From positions 62,001 to 126,000 of the forward strand of contig DASTYT010000052.1 of NCBI GenBank assembly GCA_035764725.1: a stretch of 64,000 nt of DNA. Direction: 5' to 3'. A program made the translations under genes and the position numbers. Position 1 is the first letter of the stretch; every line of letters starts with the position of its first letter. This document shows, one piece after another, positions 46,139 to 54,321 of the stretch. Under the pieces are notes generated by a model. It saw only the letters and a program-made list of their open reading frames with translations. It ran no database searches and had not been told where the DNA came from. This stretch comes from Candidatus Methylomirabilota bacterium (GTDB lineage: Bacteria; Methylomirabilota; Methylomirabilia; Rokubacteriales; CSP1-6).

Positions 46139-47614
46139 TCAGGGTTTGCCCGGCTCGGCCGCCTTGAGGACGACGTACTCGTTGTTGCCGCCCCCGCCGC
46201 GCTGGAGGTAGACGGGGACGATCTCGCCCGGCTTCATGGTCGCGGTGAGGGTCATGAAGGTCTCGACGCTGGTGACGGGGCGGCGATTCACCTCGAGGAT
46301 GGCATCGCCGACCCGGATCCCCGACTCCGCGCCCGCGCTGCCCGGCTTCACCCCGGTCACGACCACGCCGCTCCGCGCGGTGAGGCCGAAGCGCTCGGCC
46401 GCGTCCTGGGTGAGCGGCTCCACGGTGAGCCCGAGCCGCTCCTCGCGGGGAACGGCCGCCACCTGCACCTCCTCGTTCGGCTGCTCCCCGATCTTCACCG
46501 TGAGCGGGGTCGGCTTGCGGTCACGGATGACGGTCAGGCCGGCGGGCTTGCCCGGCTCCACCGCGGCGACCCGCCGCTGGAGGTCGATGACCTCCTTGAT
46601 CGGCGCCCCCGTGAACTCGACGATGACGTCGCCCGGCCGCATCCCCGCCACCTCGGCGGGGCTGTCCTTCATCACATCCGAGATGAGGACACCACCCGTG
46701 GTGTTGATCCCGAAGCCGGCGGCGAGGTCGGGCGTGAGGTCCTGGATCACGATACCGAGCCAGCCCCGAATCACCCGGCCCTTGGCGATGAGCTGTCCCA
46801 TCACTTCGCGGGCCATGTTGATGGGAATGGAGAAGCCAATGCCCTGCCCCGACGCCACGATCGCGGTGTTAATGCCGATCACCTTGCCCTGGAGATTGAG
46901 GAGCGGCCCGCCCGAGTTGCCGGGGTTGATGGACGCGTCGGTCTGGATGAACGCCTCGTAGGTCGCGACACCGACCCGGGTGCGCCCGGTCGCCGAGATG
47001 ATGCCCGCGGTCACCGTGCGGTCGAGCCCGAAGGGATTGCCGATGGCGATCGCCCACTGCCCCACGCGGAGGCGGTCGGAGTCGCCGAGCTCCGCCACCG
47101 GGAACGAGCCGGAAGGCGCCTCGATCCGGAGCACCGCGAGATCCGTCTTGGGATCGCGCCCCACCAGGGTCGCCTTGAATTTGCGGTCGTCGGAGAGACC
47201 GACTTCGATCTCGGCGGCGTTCTCCACGACGTGGGCGTTGGTGAGGATCAAGCCCTGCTTGTCGACGATCACCCCGGAGCCGGAGGCGCGGCCATCGTCG
47301 CGCGGCGACCGCTTGCGGAAGAAGCGGTCGAAGAACTCCTGTCCGAAGAACTCCTTGAAGCGCTCCTCCATCTCCGGTCCGCCCGGCAACTCGGCGCCCC
47401 CGGGCCCTCGCTTGGATTTCACGGTGACGTTCACGACCGCGGGCATCACGCGGTCGGCCACCGAGACGAAGGCGCTCTCGAGCGCCTCGAGCACCCGCAC
47501 CGAATCCGGGGTGGACGCGGACGGTGTCTGGGCGCGGCTCGCGGGCGGCGCGCCCAGCGCGACCATGGGCACGAGAGCGAGCACGACGAGCGCGCGACGG
47601 CACGGCCTGATCAT
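46139..47614 (-). CDS. htrA: periplasmic serine protease, HtrA/DegP family
   Basis: This is a 491-residue Do-like protease. The signal peptide covers about residues 1-29. The trypsin-like domain has His128 (LTNAHVVEN), Asp158 (KTDLAVL) and Ser234 (NPGNSGGP), all catalytic residues intact. Two PDZ domains follow (about 285-375 and 395-485). It degrades or refolds damaged envelope proteins. ATG 47614 is chosen since GGAGGT lies 6 bases upstream; an ATG 7 codons earlier overlaps that site. It leads an operon with an NtrC-type regulator and a PhnD-like protein, and follows tilS after 22 bases. Confidence 0.94.
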   Translation of the reverse strand: MIRPCRRALVVLALVPMVALGAPPASRAQTPSASTPDSVRVLEALESAFVSVADRVMPAVVNVTVKSKRGPGGAELPGGPEMEERFKEFFGQEFFDRFFRKRSPRDDGRASGSGVIVDKQGLILTNAHVVENAAEIEVGLSDDRKFKATLVGRDPKTDLAVLRIEAPSGSFPVAELGDSDRLRVGQWAIAIGNPFGLDRTVTAGIISATGRTRVGVATYEAFIQTDASINPGNSGGPLLNLQGKVIGINTAIVASGQGIGFSIPINMAREVMGQLIAKGRVIRGWLGIVIQDLTPDLAAGFGINTTGGVLISDVMKDSPAEVAGMRPGDVIVEFTGAPIKEVIDLQRRVAAVEPGKPAGLTVIRDRKPTPLTVKIGEQPNEEVQVAAVPREERLGLTVEPLTQDAAERFGLTARSGVVVTGVKPGSAGAESGIRVGDAILEVNRRPVTSVETFMTLTATMKPGEIVPVYLQRGGGGNNEYVVLKAAEPGKP

Positions 47615-47636
47615 GGATCGACCTCCGCGGGCCATC

Positions 47637-49043
47637 TTACTCTCGCGCCGCAGACACCGCCAGAGGCGAGACGAGTGTCACCTCGAGGATACGCCGGGTG
47701 GCGTCGGTGACGGGAGCCGCGCGGCCCCGGCGGATCCCCGCGATCCAGATGATGTCGCCGCCGGCCTCGACGAGCGGCACGCCGGCGCGCCGCCAGCGCG
47801 GCACGCCGGCGTCGATGAGGAAGGTCTTGAGCCGCCGCTCACCCGGCGCGCCCCACGGCAGGAAGCGATCGCCGACCCGCCGCGCGCGCACGGTGAGCCG
47901 GTCGGGCAGACGGTCGGCGTCGAACGCCGCGCGGCGCACGTCGGCCGCGGGCTTCCAGTCGGCGGGGCGGTCCACGCGGCGCGCGTCGAGCGAGGCGTCG
48001 ATCTCGGGCAGGCCCAGCGCGCCGGGCACCCCCCACTCGCGCGTGACGAGGACGCGGCCGGCCGGGGGCCCCACCCGCACCCAGCGTCCGCTGCGCTCGC
48101 AGACGAGCGCGCCGAGTCGCGCCGCGCGCGGGCGCACCGGGTCCAGCACGCGGCGTAGCGCCCGCTCGCCGGGGGCGCGGCGCGCGCCGCCCGCCCCGAG
48201 CGTCTCCGCGGCCGCGCGCAGCACCTCGGCCCCCAGCTCCCCGGGCAGGGCGCCGAGCGCGCGGACGGGCAGCACGACGCCGTCGGCCTCGCGCGTCCCG
48301 AGCCGCGCCAGCACCGCGCGCGCCTCATCCTCGAGCTCCGCGACCAGCGCCCGGGCCGCGGCCGCGCCGTCCGCGAGCCGCGTGGCGATGGCGGGGTCGA
48401 GGCGCGCGGCGAGGAAGGGCAGCACGTCCGCGCGCACCCGATTGCGAAGGAAGCGCGGGTCGCGATTGGAGCCGTCCTCCACCCAGTCGATCCCCCGCGC
48501 GCGGAGATGGGCCTCGATGGCAGCGCGGGGAACTTCGAGGAGGGGGCGCATGTAAACGCCGCGCACGGGCGCGATGCCGCCGAGCCCGCGGGGGCCCGCT
48601 CCCTCGAGCAGGCGCATGATCACGGTTTCCGCCTGATCGTCCGCGGTATGGCCGGTGGCGATGCGGTGCGCGCCCACCACCGCCGCCGCGCGCCGCAGGG
48701 CGGCGTGGCGCGCCTGGCGGGCCGCCGCCTCCAGGCCCTCCCACGCCGCGCCCGGCGCGCGCTCGATTTCCACCCGCTGCACCTGGAGGGGAATGTCCCA
48801 GCGACGGCAGAGATCGGCCACGAAAGCCTCGTCTGCGCCCGACTCGGGCCGCAGGCCGTGATTCACGTGCGCGGCGTGGAGTCGGAGGTCGAGGCCGGGC
48901 GTGAGGGCACGGAGCACGTCGAGCAGCGCCACCGAGTCGGCGCCGCCGGAGACGGCCACCAAGACGACGTCGCCGCCTCGGAGCATCGCGTGGCGGCGGA
49001 TGGAAGCGAGCGCGCGGTCAGGCAGGCTACTGGCGATGGTCAC
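47637..49043 (-). CDS. tilS: tRNA(Ile)-lysidine synthetase
   Basis: This is a 468-residue enzyme that converts C34 of the CAU-anticodon isoleucine tRNA to lysidine so that it reads AUA and is charged with Ile. The PP-loop VAVSGGADSVALLDVL (SGGADS at 32-37) and HVNHGLRPES, GHTADDQAET are family motifs; a C-terminal TilS domain (about 370-460) includes LPWGAPGERRLKTFLIDAG. GTG 49043 is chosen, about 30 residues before the PP-loop; longer frames read back into the MoaD-MoaE gene. It overlaps that gene by 17 bases. Confidence 0.9.
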   Translation of the reverse strand: MTIASSLPDRALASIRRHAMLRGGDVVLVAVSGGADSVALLDVLRALTPGLDLRLHAAHVNHGLRPESGADEAFVADLCRRWDIPLQVQRVEIERAPGAAWEGLEAAARQARHAALRRAAAVVGAHRIATGHTADDQAETVIMRLLEGAGPRGLGGIAPVRGVYMRPLLEVPRAAIEAHLRARGIDWVEDGSNRDPRFLRNRVRADVLPFLAARLDPAIATRLADGAAAARALVAELEDEARAVLARLGTREADGVVLPVRALGALPGELGAEVLRAAAETLGAGGARRAPGERALRRVLDPVRPRAARLGALVCERSGRWVRVGPPAGRVLVTREWGVPGALGLPEIDASLDARRVDRPADWKPAADVRRAAFDADRLPDRLTVRARRVGDRFLPWGAPGERRLKTFLIDAGVPRWRRAGVPLVEAGGDIIWIAGIRRGRAAPVTDATRRILEVTLVSPLAVSAARE

Positions 49044-49722
49044 ATTGCAGCCCGACCCACACCTCGCCGTCCTCGAAGTACTCCTTCTTCCAGATCGGCA
49101 CCGTCTCCTTGAGCGTGTCGATGGCGAAGCGACAGGCCTCGAAGGCCTCCCCGCGATGGGCGGTGGACACCGCGATGAGCACGCTCGACTCACCGATCTC
49201 GAGGCGGCCGATGCGGTGGACGAGGGCGAGCTTACGGATGCCCGGAAACCGTGTGCGGGCCGCGGCGGCGATCTCGCGCATCTTCGCCACCGCCATCGGC
49301 GCGTGCGCTTCGTACTCGAGGAACTTCACGCGGCGCCCGCCCGTCTGATCGCGCACCACGCCGGAGAAGAGGACGATCGCCCCCGCGCCGCCATCCTCCA
49401 CCGCGGCCATGAGAGCCGGCTCGGAGAGGCGCGCCTCGGTGAGCTCCACGAGGTCGGGGGTGTCGGCAGGCCCGGCGCTGCCGCCGCTGACCGGTGGGAA
49501 CAGGCAAAGCTCCTCGCCGGGACGGAGCGCGCGGTCGCTCTCCACGTAATCCTGATCGACGGCGAACAACGTGAAAGGGCGGTATGCCGAGAGCGCGGGG
49601 AAGCGGCTGGACACCGCCTCCCACGCCGTCTCGACCGTACCGCCCTCGGGAAGCTCGACCTCGACACGGTCGCGCCCGGCCGCTTCGCGGTACCGCGCGA
49701 ACAACCGCACCTGCACCTTCAT
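49027..49722 (-). CDS. fused molybdopterin synthase, MoaD-MoaE
   Basis: This 231-residue protein joins the sulfur carrier MoaD (1-81) and the catalytic subunit MoaE (about 90-231). MoaD normally ends in a free Gly-Gly that carries the thiocarboxylate; here it is internal, Gly80-Gly81 in FPPVSGGSAG. The MoaE part keeps VLFSGVVRD, HRIGRLEIGE, AHRGEAFEAC and the active-site WKKEYFEDG. Mycobacterium tuberculosis MoaX has the same fusion and is cut after its Gly-Gly. The enzyme inserts dithiolene sulfur into the molybdenum cofactor. The gene starts 19 bases after erpA. Confidence 0.9.
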   Translation of the reverse strand: MKVQVRLFARYREAAGRDRVEVELPEGGTVETAWEAVSSRFPALSAYRPFTLFAVDQDYVESDRALRPGEELCLFPPVSGGSAGPADTPDLVELTEARLSEPALMAAVEDGGAGAIVLFSGVVRDQTGGRRVKFLEYEAHAPMAVAKMREIAAAARTRFPGIRKLALVHRIGRLEIGESSVLIAVSTAHRGEAFEACRFAIDTLKETVPIWKKEYFEDGEVWVGLQCDHRQ

Positions 49723-49741
49723 GCGCGGGACTCGCGCGTGC

Positions 49742-50068
49742 TTAGAACTGGTGAGACGAGCCGCAGCCGCAGGACGACTTCACGTTGGGGTTCTTGATCG
49801 CGAAGCCGGCCCCCAGCATGTTGTTGTCCACGTAGTCGATCTCGCTGCCATCGAGATAGGGCAGGCTGCGGGAATCGACGAACACCTTCACGCCGTGGGA
49901 CTCCACGATGTTATCGTCCGCGGCGGCCGTGTCGTCCCAGCCCAGCTCGTAGGACATCCCGGAGCAGCCGCCGCCAACGAGGCGGATCCGCAGCCCCCAC
50001 TCGGGCTTGCCCTCTTCGAGCCTGAGCTCGGAGATCTTCTTCGCGGCCGTTTCGGTCAGCGTCACCAT
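49742..50068 (-). CDS. erpA: A-type iron-sulfur carrier
   Basis: This is a 108-residue HesB/IscA-family protein that delivers Fe-S clusters to target enzymes. The three cluster-binding cysteines are present: Cys35 in GGGCSGMSY, and Cys100 and Cys102 in SSCGCGSS. The body GLRIRLVGGGCSGMSYELG is typical of ErpA/IscA. ATG 50068 is chosen because AAGGAGG lies 5 bases before it. No isc or suf genes are adjacent. TATACT at 50125-50130 may be its -10. Confidence 0.9.
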   Translation of the reverse strand: MVTLTETAAKKISELRLEEGKPEWGLRIRLVGGGCSGMSYELGWDDTAAADDNIVESHGVKVFVDSRSLPYLDGSEIDYVDNNMLGAGFAIKNPNVKSSCGCGSSHQF

Positions 50069-50124
50069 GCCTGCCTCCTTGAAAAGTTCATGATTCGTCG
50101 GGCGTTCCACGCTCCCGCACGCTC

Positions 50125-50130
50125 AGTATA
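50125..50130 (-). promoter_or_regulatory. possible -10 box upstream of erpA
   Basis: The minus strand reads TATACT (5 of 6), with TG directly before it, about 57 bases upstream of the erpA start. No convincing -35 is seen. Confidence 0.3.
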
Positions 50131-50200
50131 CATCAGAGGTTCGGCTCTCGTCCCGGGAGCCCATGGGTGAGGCGCCGCGCGCGGCGAGAACGCGCCAGCC

Positions 50201-50926
50201 TCAGAGCACCCCCCGGGAGGGCATGAGCGTCAACTCCTCCAGCGCGGCATTCGGCTCCAAGGTGGCCATCAGGAGCGCGGCCGCCGCGACCTGCGCCGGC
50301 CGCACCATGAGCTTCCGGTCCGGCGCCCCTGGGATCGCGTCCCAGAGAGGCGTGTCCACCGCCCCCGACGAGAGCACCCCCACCCGCACGCCCGTGCCAC
50401 GGAGCTCCTCGGTGAGCACGCGGGCGAGACCCAATAGACCGTACTTGGACGCCGTGTAGGCCGCGCTGCCCGGCAGGGTGCGGCTCGTCACCATGGAGCC
50501 GACCAGGATGATGGTCCCGCGGCGCTGGGCCAGCATGGGCGGCAGCGCGGCCCGGCACGAGAGATAGGCGCCCCGGAGATTCACCGCCATGATCTCATCC
50601 CAGTCGGCGGGGCGCGAGTCCGCCAGCGGCCCGAACGTGGCCACACCCGCGGCGGCGACGAGGAGGTCCAGGCGGCCCAGCTCGGCGACGGTGCGCTTCA
50701 CGCACGCGGCGATGGCCGGCTCCTGGCGGACGTCGGTGGGCACGGCGAGCGCGCGCCCACCCGAGGCGTGGATCGCCTCGGAGACCTGGCCGAGCTCGCG
50801 GGCGGATCGGGCGGCGAGGGCGACCGCCGCGCCCTCGGCCGCGAAGGCCTCGGCCACCGCGCGGCCAATGCCCCGCCCCGCGCCGGTCACCAGGGCGACC
50901 TGGCCGGCCAGCCGCGCGTCGCTCAC
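50201..50926 (-). CDS. short-chain dehydrogenase, candidate sepiapterin-type reductase
   Basis: This is a 241-residue SDR. The nucleotide-binding motif is [25 protein letters not shown] replaces the usual NNAG, and the catalytic Ser (VGSMV), Tyr and Lys (YTASK) are present. The C-terminal [10 protein letters not shown] and the short length suit reductases of the sepiapterin type as well as FabG-like enzymes. Its GTG overlaps the folE stop, and it is the last gene of a run that holds FolE and two PTPS homologues, so reduction of 6-pyruvoyl-tetrahydropterin is a sensible guess. FabG-like acyl reduction is the alternative. Confidence 0.85.
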   Translation of the reverse strand: MSDARLAGQVALVTGAGRGIGRAVAEAFAAEGAAVALAARSARELGQVSEAIHASGGRALAVPTDVRQEPAIAACVKRTVAELGRLDLLVAAAGVATFGPLADSRPADWDEIMAVNLRGAYLSCRAALPPMLAQRRGTIILVGSMVTSRTLPGSAAYTASKYGLLGLARVLTEELRGTGVRVGVLSSGAVDTPLWDAIPGAPDRKLMVRPAQVAAAALLMATLEPNAALEELTLMPSRGVL

Positions 50927-51498
50927 AGCATCGAGCCGCGCGACTTGATCAGCTCCATGAACTCCGCCCGCGTCTCCGGCCGGTCCCGGAACGCGCCGAG
51001 CATGGCGGACGTCACCGCCTTGGAGTTCTGCTTCTCCACCCCGCGCATCAGCATGCAGAGGTGCAGGCCCTCGACGACCACCGCGACCCCCCGCGGCTGG
51101 AGCACTTCGTCGATGGTGTGGGCGATCTGGGTGGTGAGGCGCTCCTGCACCTGCAGGCGCCGGCTGAACATCTCCACCAGCCGGGGGATCTTCGACAGGC
51201 CCACGATCTTCCGGGACGGCATGTACGCGATGTGGGCGCGCCCGAAGAATGGGAGGAGATGATGCTCACAGAGGGAGAAGTAATCGATGTCCTTCACCAC
51301 CACCATCTCGTCGTATTCCTCAGTGAAGAGGGCGTCGTTGAGCACGTCCTCCACGCGCTGCTGGTAGCCGGACGTCAGGTACTCGTAGGCCTTGGCCACG
51401 CGGGCGGGAGTCCTCTCGAGTCCCTCGCGGGTCGGGTCCTCGCCAAGCTCCTTCAGGAAGTCGTAGATCAGCCGCTCGATGGTCGAGGCGTTGTTCAC
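50923..51498 (-). CDS. folE: GTP cyclohydrolase I
   Basis: This is a 191-residue FolE that opens GTP to 7,8-dihydroneopterin triphosphate, the entry to folate, biopterin and deazapurine routes. Zinc ligands are Cys77 and His80 in SLCEHHLLP and Cys148 in [10 protein letters not shown]; the substrate motif [16 protein letters not shown] is present. GTG 51498 with GGAG 5 bases upstream is the start. It lies 23 bases after the PTPS gene and overlaps the SDR gene by 4 bases. No other folate or queuosine gene is nearby. Confidence 0.94.
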   Translation of the reverse strand: MNNASTIERLIYDFLKELGEDPTREGLERTPARVAKAYEYLTSGYQQRVEDVLNDALFTEEYDEMVVVKDIDYFSLCEHHLLPFFGRAHIAYMPSRKIVGLSKIPRLVEMFSRRLQVQERLTTQIAHTIDEVLQPRGVAVVVEGLHLCMLMRGVEKQNSKAVTSAMLGAFRDRPETRAEFMELIKSRGSML

Positions 51499-51521
51499 GG
51501 GCGCTCCTTCGGCCACAGGAC

Positions 51522-51926
51522 TCAGCCGCAGTACTCGAAGGTGTTGTTGGCGGTCTCCACCACCGCGACGCGGACGAGCCGACCGGCGGGCAGCGCGGCA
51601 GCCAGCCAGCCCCAGAAGGTCCGCGCGAGGTTCTCGCCGGTGGTGATCACGCCGTCGAGGGCGGGCACCGCGCTCGAGAGATCGTAGTGATCTACGCGGT
51701 CGAGGAGCACGCGCGCCACCGTCGCGTCGAGCTCGCCGAGATCGCCCGCCATCCCGGTGGTGGGATCGAGGGTGCCGGTGAGCGTGACCTCCACGGTGTA
51801 GTTGTGCCCGTGAGGCCGGAAGCACTGACCGTAGAGGCGCGCGTTGTCGTCGTCGGAGAGGGCCGCGCTGGCGAGGCGGTGGCCCGCGCTGAAGTGGAAC
51901 GACCGGGTCAGGCGGTACTCGCTCAC
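51522..51926 (-). CDS. 6-pyruvoyltetrahydropterin synthase/QueD homologue with catalytic Cys
   Basis: This is a 134-residue T-fold enzyme. Zinc ligands are His16 (FSAGHRL), His39 and His41 (HGHNYTVEV). The catalytic Cys35 stands 4 residues before the HGH motif (QCFRPHGH), as in active PTPS and QueD. It converts dihydroneopterin triphosphate to 6-pyruvoyl-tetrahydropterin or 6-carboxy-tetrahydropterin. The GTG overlaps the stop of a second PTPS paralogue (GTGA), pointing to a mixed complex. The neighbours favour a reduced pterin rather than queuosine. Confidence 0.88.
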   Translation of the reverse strand: MSEYRLTRSFHFSAGHRLASAALSDDDNARLYGQCFRPHGHNYTVEVTLTGTLDPTTGMAGDLGELDATVARVLLDRVDHYDLSSAVPALDGVITTGENLARTFWGWLAAALPAGRLVRVAVVETANNTFEYCG

Positions 51927-52333
51927 GGACCGAGGAACTCCACGTAGAAGGTGGGGTCCTCCCAGAGGCGCAGCCGGTACAGCCGCTCGCCCAGCTTGGG
52001 CGCGAGGAGATCCCAGCACGACCGCACGAGGTTCTCGGTGGTGGGAATGCGGCCCTGGACGAAGAAGGGATCGGCGTTGAGGTCGGCGTGATCGAAGCGC
52101 GTGATCACCGCCTCGCCGACGAGCCGCTTGAGCTCGGCGAGATCCATCACCATGCCGGTACGCTCGTCCACCGTGCCGCCCAGCGTCACCTCGAGGGTGT
52201 AGTTGTGGCCGTGGGTGACGGTGAGCGAGCCGAACGCCCGCGCGTTCTCCTCGGCGCTCCACGTCGGCTGCCAGTACCGGTGGGCCGCGGAGAACGTGAA
52301 TTTCCGGGTGACGTAGACGGGACCGGGGGTCAT
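51923..52333 (-). CDS. PTPS/QueD paralogue lacking the catalytic Cys
   Basis: This is a 136-residue T-fold protein related to the next gene. The zinc-binding His18 (FSAAHRY), His41 and His43 ([10 protein letters not shown]) are kept, but the position that should hold the catalytic Cys is Leu37 (GSLTVTHGH). Without that thiol, normal PTPS chemistry is unlikely; it may form a structural or regulatory half of a hetero-oligomer or catalyse a different step, as Cys-less PTPS-III proteins do using Glu. Its ATG overlaps the stop of the GT4 gene (ATGA) and its stop overlaps the next start. Confidence 0.86.
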   Translation of the reverse strand: MTPGPVYVTRKFTFSAAHRYWQPTWSAEENARAFGSLTVTHGHNYTLEVTLGGTVDERTGMVMDLAELKRLVGEAVITRFDHADLNADPFFVQGRIPTTENLVRSCWDLLAPKLGERLYRLRLWEDPTFYVEFLGP

Positions 52334-53403
52334 AGGACCTCGTTCGTCAATCTTACCGTGTCGAGGAAGCGCTGCGCGACCCTCTCGGGGGTGAACGCAG
52401 AGGCGCGACGGCGGCCCGCCTCACCGAGCGCGCGCGCCCGGTCGGGATTACCCAGCATTGCGGCCAGGGCCTCGGCGAGGGCCGCCGGGTCGCGCGGCGG
52501 GACCAGCACGCCGGTCTCGCCGTCCAGCACCACCTCGGGCACCGCGGCGGTCCGGCACGCCACCACGGGCAGGCCGGCCGCCATCGCCTCAAGAAACACG
52601 ATCCCGAAACCCTCCTGCACCGATGGCAGGCAGAAGCACTGCGCGCTCACGTACTCCGCCGCGAGCTGATCGCGGGTCACGTCGCCCAGCAGGGTGACCG
52701 TGTCCCCGAGCCCGAGTCCGGCGTGCATCCGGTTCATTTCTTCCCAGTCCGGCCCCTTTCCCACGATGCGGACGCGGGCGGCGGGATTCACCCCGCGCAA
52801 ACGCGCCGCCGCGTGCAGCAGATCCGCGAAGCGCTTCCGCGGGTACATACGCCCCACCGCGAGCACGGTGGGTCCGGCGCCGTCGCGCCGCGGGGCGGCG
52901 GCGAAGCGCGCCTGCCAGTCCGCGAGATCGATGGCCTCCGGCACCACCGCGACCCGCGCGGGCGGGACCGCGTACACCTCGGCGGCGATGCGCGCGGAGT
53001 ACGCGCTCGGCACCAGCACGAGATCCGCGCGCTCCGTGTTGCGCCGCTCCCAGCGCGCCTGCACGCCGAGGAGCACGCGCACCCAGCCCCGCTCGTTGCG
53101 CAGCTCGTCGGCGATGATGCCTTTGAGCATGACCACGAATGGTTGGCGGCGCCGACGCGCCCACAGGAAGCCGTCGAGATCGCAGCCGACGACGAGATCG
53201 GCGCGGGCGGGCGGGCGCCACACCGCCTCCACGTTGTAGCGCCACCGGTCGAAGGTGTGAAAGCCGGTGCGGCGACCGAGCGGCCGTATCTCCACCTCGT
53301 GGCCGAGCGTGACGAGTCCGCGCTCGAAGTTGGCGAGCGCGACGAAGGTGCCGCTGCCCTCACGGGGGTCGAGGGGCGTCGAGGTGAGGACAGTGATCCG
53401 CAG
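52330..53403 (-). CDS. GT4-family glycosyltransferase, probable CTG start
   Basis: This is a retaining GT4 enzyme: VLAVGRMYPRKRFADLL at the donor domain, and the motif EGFGIVFLEAMAAGLPVV. From GTG 53295 it has 321 residues but lacks the first strand and Gly-rich loop of the fold. In frame upstream, codons encode RITVLTSTPLDPREGSGTF, the expected N-terminus, and CTG 53403 would start it exactly (357 residues); no ATG, GTG or TTG exists there. It sits between an enoyl-CoA hydratase gene and pterin genes with 4-base overlap, so the acceptor may be a pterin; a lipid or glycan acceptor is possible. Confidence 0.82.
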   Translation of the reverse strand: MRITVLTSTPLDPREGSGTFVALANFERGLVTLGHEVEIRPLGRRTGFHTFDRWRYNVEAVWRPPARADLVVGCDLDGFLWARRRRQPFVVMLKGIIADELRNERGWVRVLLGVQARWERRNTERADLVLVPSAYSARIAAEVYAVPPARVAVVPEAIDLADWQARFAAAPRRDGAGPTVLAVGRMYPRKRFADLLHAAARLRGVNPAARVRIVGKGPDWEEMNRMHAGLGLGDTVTLLGDVTRDQLAAEYVSAQCFCLPSVQEGFGIVFLEAMAAGLPVVACRTAAVPEVVLDGETGVLVPPRDPAALAEALAAMLGNPDRARALGEAGRRRASAFTPERVAQRFLDTVRLTNEVL

Positions 53404-53434
53404 CGGCCGCGTCCGCGCGCGCGGCGAGAGCCGG

Positions 53435-54220
53435 TCAGCGGCCCTCGAACCGGGGGGCGCGCTTCTCGAGGAAGGCGCGGGTGCCTTCCTTGTAGTCGTG
53501 GCTGTTGAAGGTCTCCAGACCGAGCTGGGCGAGATGCTGGCGGTGGCGGTCGGTGATCCCCTCGAAGATGGCGCGCACCTGGGTCTTGGTGCCGCGGATG
53601 GAGAGGGGCGCGTTCGCCGCCACCTTCCGAAGGTACTCGTAGGTGTAGCCTTCGAGATCGGCGGCGGGGACCAGCCGCTGGATGAAGCCGATGCGGAAGG
53701 CCTCCTCGGCCTCCACCGTGCGCGCGGAGTAGAGGATATCCTTGGCGTAGGCGGGGCCCACGAGGTCGACGAGCTGATGGACGGGATCGAGCCCGTAGAT
53801 GATGGACAGCCGTGCGGCGGGAATGCCGAACTTCGAGCCCTCGGCGGCGAAGCGAAGATCGCAGGCCATCGCCAGGGCCATCGCGCCGCCCATGCAGAAG
53901 CCGTAGACCATCGCCACGGTGGGCTTGGGACAGTGGCGGATGGCGCCGTACGCCGCCTCGGTCTGGGTGTTGTAGTGCAGCGCGGTCGCCGTGTCCTTGC
54001 GATTCTCCTCGAACTCCGAGATGTCCGCGCCGGAGGCGAAGGCCTGCGTCCCCGCGCCGCGGTAGACGATGGCCCGCACGGAGTCGTCGGCGGAGAGGCG
54101 CTGGGTGACCTCGCCGATCTCCGTCCACATCGCGAGGCTCAGCGCGTTGCGCATCTTGGGTCGGTTGATCACCACGGTGGCGATGCCGTCGGCGTGCTCG
54201 ACCAAGATGAGATCGCTCAT
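53435..54220 (-). CDS. enoyl-CoA hydratase/isomerase (crotonase family)
   Basis: This is a 261-residue crotonase. The CoA-binding and oxyanion regions are FASGADISEFEEN and MVYGFCMGGAMALAMACDLR, and the second active-site region is GLDPVHQLVDLVGPAYAKDI. Crotonases hydrate, isomerise or cleave acyl-CoA; the specific substrate is not clear. The ribosome site CGGAGG lies in the 16 bases between the CCA end of a tRNA gene and ATG 54220, so the mRNA probably begins with the tRNA. It is the first coding gene of the leftward run. Confidence 0.88.
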   Translation of the reverse strand: MSDLILVEHADGIATVVINRPKMRNALSLAMWTEIGEVTQRLSADDSVRAIVYRGAGTQAFASGADISEFEENRKDTATALHYNTQTEAAYGAIRHCPKPTVAMVYGFCMGGAMALAMACDLRFAAEGSKFGIPAARLSIIYGLDPVHQLVDLVGPAYAKDILYSARTVEAEEAFRIGFIQRLVPAADLEGYTYEYLRKVAANAPLSIRGTKTQVRAIFEGITDRHRQHLAQLGLETFNSHDYKEGTRAFLEKRAPRFEGR

Positions 54221-54236
54221 TGTGAGGCCTCCGGGA

Positions 54237-54312
54237 TGGTGGCGGCGGGAGGACTCGAACCTCCGACACGGGGCTTATGAGACCCCTGCTCTGCCACCTG
54301 AGCTACGCCGCC
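54237..54312 (-). tRNA. tRNA-Met (anticodon CAU)
   Basis: The minus strand folds into a full cloverleaf: acceptor stem GGCGGCG/CGCCGCC, D-arm GTAGCTCAGGTGGCAGAGC, anticodon stem GGGGT/GCCCC around CTCATAA, T-arm GGAGG TTCGAGT CCTCC. The discriminator A and CCA are encoded (54240-54237). CAU could also mark the lysidine-modified Ile tRNA, and tilS is nearby in the genome; elongator Met is the more likely reading. The 3' end is 16 bases from the enoyl-CoA hydratase start. Confidence 0.93.
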
Positions 54313-54321
54313 AAAATGGCG

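Noticed and set aside
50923..52333. Queuosine precursor operon (FolE, QueD)
   Set aside because: QueC, QueE and QueF are absent, there are two PTPS genes, and the SDR and GT4 partners fit reduced pterin chemistry better; not formally excluded.
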